Below are positions 57,021 through 64,000 of a stretch of 64,000 bases of DNA, piece after piece. The DNA is from Neoceratodus forsteri (taxonomy: Eukaryota; Chordata; Ceratodontiformes; Ceratodontidae), in NCBI GenBank assembly GCA_016271365.2, contig JADMNL010000023.1, forward strand, positions 608,124,001 to 608,188,000. Reading direction: 5' to 3'. The notes beneath the pieces are model-generated. The model was not told the origin of the DNA, searched no databases, and saw nothing but the letters and a program-made list of their open reading frames with translations. The translations under genes were made by a program, and so were the position numbers. Every line of letters starts with the position of its first letter. Within the stretch, counting starts at the first letter, position 1.

Positions 57021-58015
57021 GGCCTGCCATGTTCATGGGCAGTGGGTGGGCATTGGGGACTGGGTGGATGCCTTGCCATGTTGGGGGTGCAACTGTGCTC
57101 CAGGTGGTGGCTGGAGCCACCAGGACAGGCATCCTGCTGGTGGTCATTTCCACTAACATGACCACAGCTGCACATGCTGTGGGTGCCTTCATACAATGCA
57201 CGGATCAGGACCCACACCTACATGCACGGGATCCACTCCAGGACCCAGGATGGGCATCCAGTTGGAAGCCTGCATGGGTCTGCAACTCTGCCCTGGCCAT
57301 GCTGCACAGTCCTGCTCACTGGGTGTGCAGAGCCATGGACAGGTGGTGGCTGGTGAATATGGCCTGTGCGCCTGTCCACAGGTGGAGCTATGCTGGTAGG
57401 ATACGCACCTCCAGCATGTATTTCCCACCCATCTGCTCATAGGTCCCAATGACTGTAGCCCTGTTTCTTCAGCCTTTCCTCATACAACTCATATTAACTA
57501 CACTTCACATCATTTTAGTAGCTCTTCACTGGAACCTTTCTACCCACCACTATCTCCAGCATGATAAGGTGCCCAGAATTGACTAGCATGATTTAAACAT
57601 GACTTTATCAAGGTTCTGTACAGAGGCATCAACGTGGTTTTATTTTTAGAAACAAAATTTGTGGTAATACAACTCAGAATCATGTTTGCTTTATTTATTA
57701 CCTCTGTGCACTGGGCAGATCTTGTGAAGTTATTTGATATTATTACTCCCAAATCTCTCATTTATGGGAGTTGCAATTTTTTCCTGTTGATGTATTATTC
57801 TCTCATCCTGTGTTTATTGTCAAGTCCATAACTCTGCATCTGTCATGATTCAGGTTCATTCCATGTTTACTTGCCTGATTTGTTCTTTTTCTATCAGCCT
57901 GGAGTAATTGTGAAATTGTTTCTGTATCTGCTATACTTCCTAATTTGGAATCATCCAAAAATTTTTCTAACTCATTTGTGATATTTACTCCAATGACCAT
58001 AATGAATATAAGGCA

Positions 58016-58870
58016 CAGTTCATTTCTCAGTCACAAAAGAGGCATTGAATTATTGCAGTATGATTTAGCAACAGTTCATTGCCTGAGACCCCCCATCTCT
58101 CTGAGCTATGTACAAGCAGGTAAGGAAGCTCTGCCATACCAGCATACAGTACATTAAAGTGTGCTTAGACACAGAAGGGGTTGGACTGAAATGTAAATGG
58201 CATACAGTATGATTCACAGTGTCACCTCATATGACTTGCATAGTGGGTGCAGCAGTTTTGCAACACCCCTCCCAATGTAGAAACAAGTTTCTTTTGGTAG
58301 GGGGTGTCAGAGTGCAGTATCCACTGTTCAATCATGTTGGGAGTCCAAGAACAGCAGGAATGGTAAGTAGAAACCATTTGCACTGGTGACTGGGGCTAGG
58401 GAAGGTTATCCACTGGACTTTAAGGGACTTAGGCAATCTGGTGGTTGTGCTGGGAGCCCATGGGACTACCAGAAACCATTTCCTCGTAAGCCAACAAACA
58501 ACACATTAAGATAAGGGTTGGGTGGGGGATGTGAAATTTTCACATATCAGTGTATGGCACTGTGCAGCATGGGAATACATGCATGAGGCAGTATTCTGCA
58601 CCATTACTGTGTGCAAACCAAGCCTCATTTGCATTACAATAGTTGTACCTCAATCATGTGCTCTTTTTCTGAACTTTTCCTCTGTCCTTCTCCAGATCTT
58701 CCCAACATTTCCTCTAACATACTTTACATGGGGCAAATTCTCAGTCACAGTTGAACTGGGGTAACAAACGTGGTGCAAAAAGGCAAAAGGCCCCAGTTGT
58801 GCCAGTCCATTCCATTGCTTTGCTTGAACATTAGATTTATCAGAGAATTGACTGCTGGTTGCCTTGTCAG
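58016..58870. other. intron sequence, nothing recognised
   Basis: No convincing coding frame or named repeat. Confidence 0.35.
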
Positions 58871-59690
58871 ATAGAAACATAGAATATGTCTGCAGAAAAG
58901 GACCACTTAGGTCACCCAGTTTGCCCAAGTGTAACTTGCTTATTCTATCTCCACAGACCCTATCTTGTCTCCGCAACCTCCCCTTCTGCTCTAATATACC
59001 CTATGTTTATCCCAAGTGTGCTTGAAGCCATCCACTTTTCTAGCCCCCACCACATTGGGTAGATGTCAGTTCAATGCATCCAAAACACTGTTGGTGAAGA
59101 AATATTTTCTCAGATTCCTTCTGAACTCAGACACCCAGCTTCACTTCATATACCCTAGTTCAGGAGCAATTCTCACTTGGAAAATATCCTCCTATACCTT
59201 TCTTTATCCCTATGATATACTTGTAGGTCTCTGTCATGTCACTCTAGCACCCTCTCCTCCAGAGTATATACAGTATATTCTGATTCCTCATTCTCTCTAG
59301 TAGTCCTTCCCTTGAGACCCATCTACCATTTTGTTTGCCCTCCTTGGGACTACCTCCAGCCTGTCAATATCCTTCATGAGGTGTGGTCTCCAGAACTGGA
59401 CACAGTACTTCAGGTAGGAGCATACTAGAAAATTATAAAGTTGCAACACCACCTCCTCTTGCTGCTACTTATGCCTTTCTCTATGCACCTCAGCATCCCA
59501 CTAGTGCTACCTATAGCCATGTCACGCTGCACCACCACCTTGAGGTCCTCTAATATTATAACCCTATGGTGTCTTTCCTGTCCAGTGGTTGACAGTACTT
59601 ACCCCATATTATTCTAAGCACTGGGGTTCCTACATCCTAGCTACACTCATTTTGCCTTGTTATCATTGAACCTCAAGTGCCATGTAATGT
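58871..59690 (-). mobile_element. CR1-like LINE 3' half, minus strand
   Basis: It starts with the inverse CR1 tail (GATAGAAACATAGAATATG) then GCAGAAAAGGACCACTTAGG and a 3' UTR. The C-terminal reverse transcriptase follows as inverse DNA phrases shared with 11165-12110 (CTGGACACAGTACTTCAGG; CTATGCACCTCAGCATCCC). Frames are broken. Confidence 0.75.
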
Positions 59691-61254
59691 AATGCAATTG
59701 CATGATAATGGACTGCCTGAGGAATATAAATATTTATTTTCTAGTTTGGTCACTGCTGCAAAAATATATTTTCTATTGAAGAAAAGGAGGCTAAAACATG
59801 CAGCTTTGCACCAATGGAGTGTACATTCTGAGAAAGAAGAGCAATGTTGCAGATACATGAAGTAAATTGTGGCCATTGTTTAAACAAATCGTGCACCACT
59901 ATTGTTGTAGATTAATATTTTAGACATGTCTGATTATAAATTTGCACAGTAAGTAGAAGGTATTGCATCTAAGTTTGTTAGTAGTCATATTTTCTGCCTA
60001 GTATGCATTTCCATGCTATAATGAGAGAGAGAACTTGCATGCACTTCAGCTTTGTAAACTGAATAGACCAATATACTGCAAGCATTAAAACATTAACCTG
60101 ACTATTTGGAATGGAGAGATATGGAAGATAAGAATTTTTAAAATATTGCTCTCCTATCTTGAAGCTTATTCACTCAGTATAGCCCATCTGAGATGCAACA
60201 TCTAAATTTTATTGGTGGCGGGGTCTACCCACTTTCCCAGCTTGCTGAACTATAGAGCTAGAATTTTCAAAGGATAGATGAAGGCGTGTATTTTATGATA
60301 CACTAGCATAAATCTAACCCTACTGCCTTCACTGTCCACTTGCATGCAGTGTGCATGATTTTCGAAATCACGAACAGATTCACCAAACATGATTTACAGC
60401 AGCAAGATTGGATGCATTTGTCAAGTAAAAGACTGTGAAGCCTAAGACAGTCAGAGCATCCATTCATTGTCTAGGCTGACTTAGGCAAATTTCTTAATCA
60501 TGCACATAATGGGGAGAACAGAGGCTCACTGGAGGTCTCCACAACAACATACTGCAATCTGAGGAAGAAATTGGCCCATTCAAGGACTGGAGCAATGTTT
60601 ATGCAGTAGGAGAGGTATGTATGATGCCATGTGTGTGTGGGGGGTTAGTTTGAGAACAACCAAGCTGCTTCTCCTCCCATCCTCTGAGGGCACTGATGCA
60701 TGGCTCTGTGTCCACTCACTGTGCCCACTGACAAAAGTACTGTCTGAGTCTAAGCACATCAAGGCTGGCACAGCCATTCTGAAAATATCCTGATATCCTG
60801 GGCAGTTCAGTGGAGGCAGGGCTTTGAATGTCTTTCCAGTATACTGAGCAATTAAACGATTTGCTTAGCAACACATAGGCCAAGATACTGGAAGGCATAC
60901 TGCATGCACAAAATGGGTTAGCAACACACTGACAATGATTACTGTTCCAAAATCAGGGATGTATCAATAGTGCCATATTGGAAGGCACAGTTAATGCTCT
61001 ATTAATCCTTTTCTGCGAGGGCAATAATATATGCTAGTGCACATATGCAAAGCAACTGACTGTGCTTGTATATAGGCACATAGGCATTTAGATGGTTTGG
61101 AGAGGCAGTAAATAGCAATTAGTGCCTTATTATTTACTGCCTCCCAAACCTGAGTCTTACATCTGGTGCACTTCCTCTACCCCCACCCCATTGCCCACTT
61201 GTTGTGTCATTAGAAAAATCTCTGGCAATCCAGCCAATACTTTTGAACAATAAT
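59691..61254. other. intron sequence with one hairpin
   Basis: No gene or named repeat. A perfect 12-bp inverted pair (AGGCAGTAAATA / TATTTACTGCCT) lies at 61104-61143 around a 16-base loop. Confidence 0.4.
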
Positions 61255-61642
61255 CCCTGCTTTATTGGTATTATGATAGGCCCCTATCATCTGAAGCTTC
61301 AGCGTATGCTGATGATATACTCCTACATGTTTCTAACCCCAAAGACTCAACTCCAGTGGCTTTGAAAACATGTCAGAGTATAGTAAATTTCTAATAAAAA
61401 CTAAAAAGAAAGAGCATTAGTAATGCCCTAAATAATAGTTTATTTAAAATTGATATTTTAGACTTAGGTTTACTCTGGACCCCAAATCATATAAAGTATC
61501 ATGGTATCTATCTCTAGCAAGATGCCACTCAGTTAATTAACTTAAACTTAACTAGCTTAATTACATGAATAAAACAAGACATCACCAGATGGCAGAAACT
61601 ACCTTTATCTGTGTGTATGTGTGTGTGTGTGTGTGTCTCTGT

Positions 61643-61673
<31 letters not shown>

Positions 61674-62590
61674 GGGGGAGAATAAACATTTTAAAATGAA
61701 CATTTTCCCCAGACTATTCCACTCCTTGAATATGTTGAATATTTTCTTCTCTTAAAATTGTTCAATCATTTACATGGTTTAGTAAATGAGTTTATATGGA
61801 TGAAAAACTGCCCAGAATGGCATTAAATAAGCTCTTCCTTCCTAAATCTCAAGATGGAGTTAAAATACCCTATTTTTCTTTATATTATATGTCCTCCCAC
61901 ATAAACAAGTATCATGAAATTGATCTCTCATGAAGCACACCAAGCTAGCTATAAACCTTTCTGGCTTGATTTAGAATTTTTTTTTTTGTTAAAGCAAGCT
62001 AAAATATCCCCATCATCAATGTTATATATGAAAACCTCTAAATTACCCAAATTAACACCCATACTTAAAAACTCGCTATAGCAAACTCCTTCAAGGTACT
62101 TAACCAAATAAGTAAATATCTCAACATACAGTTTTCCAAAGATATATATCAACCACTTTTTAAATAACTAAAGTGTTAACCTTAACGGAAAAGTTTTAAC
62201 AAGTCAATGGTTCCCAGAAGCCAAGAGTTTAACTGTGGCTCTCTCTACTCAAAGAGGGATCCTACCAACTTTTATAATATTTTGGACACATTGAACCAGA
62301 GCAAAAACACACTATCAAGCTTTGTGCATTAAAAACTATTTTAATTTCCCATTTCAGACCATTTCCTTGCTAACCAATAACCATGAATTGTTATCTAGAC
62401 ATTTACAAGCCACAAGTACACCCACATCCTATTACTAACATATATATATACAATTTTGCTGGTTAAAATTTTCAGACCATCCTATTCGCCATCGTATTGG
62501 ATACAAGAACTTAATAATAGTTCATTAAACTGGTTGGCGATCTGGAATAATGTATATAAGTATATTCCTTGGACAACCTGGCCAAATATT
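61255..62590 (+). pseudogene. L1/Tx1-type LINE reverse transcriptase fragment, plus strand
   Basis: The catalytic box is intact: SAYADDILLHVSNPKDS near 61306-61355. Later blocks follow the Tx1 wording: NSLFKIDILDLGLLWTP near 61437, ITRWQKLPLS near 61585, then after a TG microsatellite KMNIFPRLFHSLNM near 61695 and FIWMKNCPEWH-like near 61790. A C-terminal phrase WLAIWNNVYKYIPWTTW lies near 62535. It is 5'-truncated and ends where the foldback element starts. It is inactive because of many stops. Confidence 0.7.
61610..61673 (+). repeat. (TG)n microsatellite inside LINE
   Basis: TG run with TCTC and GA interruptions, ending in GGGGGG. Confidence 0.95.
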
Positions 62591-62985
62591 CAAAAGGGTT
62601 GTGCATGGCGCAACAGTGTTGCACCATGCACAACCCACTGATCGCCCGACACGATATTCAAAGGAAAAGTGCATCAAGACAAACTGATGCGCCAGAGCGC
62701 ATCAGCAATGTATGCAGGCACAGGTAGGGTGGCGGCCCATGCATAACCTGCACAGCCAATATTCAGCCCGGATGTGCAGAGCCATGCATACACAACCCCT
62801 ACTTGCACCTGCACAAAGTTAAGCCAAAAAGGGAACAAATGATGGCCACCCACAGGTGAGCTGCCGCATTGCCAGGCGCACACAGCAGCTGCCACCTGTG
62901 GGGTGGCCACCCCAGTTCCGCCGCACTGGTGGTGCCCCCATGCCCCATATAGTAGCAGCTGTGTACATAAACCCCTCTCCAATAT

Positions 62986-63194
62986 CCCTGGTGGTCCAGT
63001 GGACCGAGTGCTGCCGATCGTGGGCATCTGGTTAAATAAAACACCCCCATCCTATATCCCTGGTGGTCCAGTGGACCACCGCTGCCTGTTCATGGGCATC
63101 AGTATTATAACCCCCCATCCAATATCCTGGTGGTCCAGTGGACCGCACTCTGCCCGATCAAGGACATCTGTCAAACATATAAAATGGCCTATTA
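62986..63194 (+). repeat. three ~70-bp units in the left foldback arm
   Basis: Units at 62986-63057, 63058-63125 and 63126-63194 each begin CC(C)TGGTGGTCCAGTGGACC. Their variable parts correspond to units 4, 2 and 1 (counted from the centre) of the right arm. Confidence 0.85.
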
Positions 63195-63608
63195 CCCTGG
63201 TGGTCTAGTACCCCTCCCCACTCACCCACTGAGCTCCACTGCCCCACCTCCCAGTCAGCTGGCGGGCGGCAGCACTACCACCCACCTGCTGCCCGGCCAC
63301 CTGCTGACTAACAGCTGGTGGGGCTGCACACCCATTGGTTCACAGCGTGAGACAATGGGCATGCAGTCATCAGCATTACACATTCCAGATATGTGAATGA
63401 TTCATTCTACATATCTGGACTGTGTATTATGGCTGGTTGCACGCCATTGGCTCACGCCAGAACCAATGGGCGCAGCCCTTATCACCGCACTGTCAGTCGG
63501 CGGACGGGCGGGCAGCAGGTGGGTGGGTGCTGCCGCCCACCGCTGACTGGGAAGTGGGTGGTGGGCTCAGTGGGCAGGTGGGGAAGGGGGTACACTTAAC
63601 CACCAGGG

Positions 63609-63883
63609 TAATAGGTCATTTATATGTTTGACAGATGCCCGTGATCAGGCAGAGTGCGGTCCACTGGACCACCAGGGATATTGGAGGGGGTTATAATACC
63701 AATGCCCACAATCGGGCACATAGCGGTCCACTGGACCACCAGGGATATTAGAGGATTATTCTTTAGACAAATGCCTGCAATTGGGCACATAGCGGTCCAC
63801 TGGACCACCAGGGATATAGGGCGAGGGGTGTTTTATTTAACTAGATGCCCGCAATCAGGCAGCGGTCCACTGGACCACCAGGG
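63609..63883 (-). repeat. four ~70-bp units in the right foldback arm
   Basis: Units at 63609-63677, 63678-63744, 63745-63813 and 63814-63883 each end CGGTCCACTGGACCACCAGGG. The third unit has no partner in the left arm. Confidence 0.85.
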
Positions 63884-64000
63884 ATTTTAGAGAGTTTTTT
63901 TTTTAGAAAATGCCCCTGATCAGGCTGCAGGGGTGCTTGTCCTCGACGGCTGCTGCCTGGCAGGGCCAGGCGAAGTCGCCGGGATCGGCGCACCTGCATG

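Larger units (their letters stand above)
55790..57445. mobile_element. GC-rich 1.66-kb insert with short TIRs and 6-bp duplication
   Basis: The block is flanked by CCAATG (55784-55789 and 57446-57451). Its left end GGATCTATTGCGAT and the inverse of its right end GACCTATGAGCAGAT match at about 11 of 14 positions with a one-base shift. Removing it joins two CR1 parts. The inside is much richer in G+C than its surroundings and has a short tandem repeat and a CA run. Several long open frames (up to 189 codons) overlap on both strands without any domain. A 6-bp duplication is uncommon. The class is unknown. Confidence 0.6.
53050..58015 (-). mobile_element. CR1/Rex-like LINE, minus strand, interrupted twice
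   Basis: The pieces are 53050-53258, 55524-55789 and 57446-58015. The lowest piece is the 3' UTR-like region. The highest piece has reverse transcriptase: FLDDSKLGSIADTETISQL (F-ADD-x-KL box altered to FLDD) near 57950, NLNHDRCRVMDL near 57830, then MRDLGVIISNNFTRSAQC and KNKTTLMPLYRTLIKSCL near 57640-57760. The two inserts are described separately. It is the oldest layer in this part of the window. Confidence 0.7.
62597..64000. mobile_element. foldback element with terminal hairpin, minisatellite arms; cut by the window edge
   Basis: It starts with a near-perfect hairpin (62597-62637; arms GGGTTGTGCATGGCGCAAC and its inverse with one mismatch). A long inverted repeat follows: left arm 62986-63400, right arm 63402-63883, centre at 63401. 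Each arm has ~70-bp units ending in a GGTCCAGTGGACC-type mini-palindrome. GC-rich sequence precedes the left arm and follows the right. No transposase is visible. The right terminus is outside the window. Confidence 0.75.

Noticed and set aside
55965..57449. Several open frames of 85-189 codons on both strands
   Set aside because: They overlap each other in multiple frames within a GC-rich repeat-bearing insert and lack any motif or splice support.
62986..63883. CRISPR-like array suggested by regular ~70-bp spacing
   Set aside because: The units are whole tandem repeats without unique spacers, lie in a palindrome, and are in vertebrate DNA.

Overview
This window is non-coding vertebrate DNA from inside a very large gene. 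The one host coding feature I can support is a single internal exon on the minus strand at 52254-52497. It has clean splice sites and encodes part of the cytoplasmic domain of a teneurin, most like TENM1. If that is right, everything below 52254 is at least 52 kb of the downstream intron and everything above 52497 is at least 11.5 kb of the upstream intron. The repeats (Tx1-type and mammalian-type L1, many CR1, L2 and related LINEs, tRNA-derived SINEs, foldback DNA elements) and the huge introns suggest a large-genome amphibian (caecilian-like) or a lungfish. The species cannot be fixed from sequence alone.

Layout. 0-6.65 kb: degraded Tx1-clade L1 on the plus strand. 6.65-8.56 kb: composite foldback element with a minisatellite. 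9.4-10.2 kb: two CTTT tracts. 11.1-12.1 kb: CR1, minus. 13.2-14.6 kb: two inverted-repeat elements, one flanked by TTAA. 14.7-20 kb: CR1 pieces and tRNA-type SINEs. 20-24 kb: an L2-like LINE on the minus strand, split by other insertions, plus two copies of a three-hairpin element. 25-29.5 kb: nested hAT-like element, microsatellites, SINE, CR1 pieces. 29.9-36.3 kb: one L2 copy split by a CR1 and by a second Jockey-group LINE. 39.1-44.9 kb: a nearly full-length but broken L1 with two foreign insertions. 45-49.5 kb: two CR1 copies in opposite orientation, one carrying a solo LTR with a 5-bp target duplication. 50.9 kb: palindromic MITE. 52.25-52.5 kb: teneurin exon. 53-58 kb: CR1, minus, hit by a Tigger/pogo element and by a GC-rich 1.66-kb element. 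58.9-59.7 kb: CR1, minus. 61.2-62.6 kb: Tx1-type L1. 62.6 kb to the end: a foldback element whose arms carry matching ~70-bp repeat units.

No gene set here works together as a pathway. The reverse transcriptase, endonuclease and transposase reading frames are all interrupted and look dead. The most useful observations are the teneurin exon and several insertions whose flanking duplications can be read directly, because they show exact boundaries and the order of insertion. I did not find a new enzymatic or regulatory system. The best candidates for undescribed mobile families are the foldback element at the right end, the GC-rich elements at 55.8-57.4 kb and 43.8-44.36 kb, and the three-hairpin element at 20.1 and 21.7 kb.
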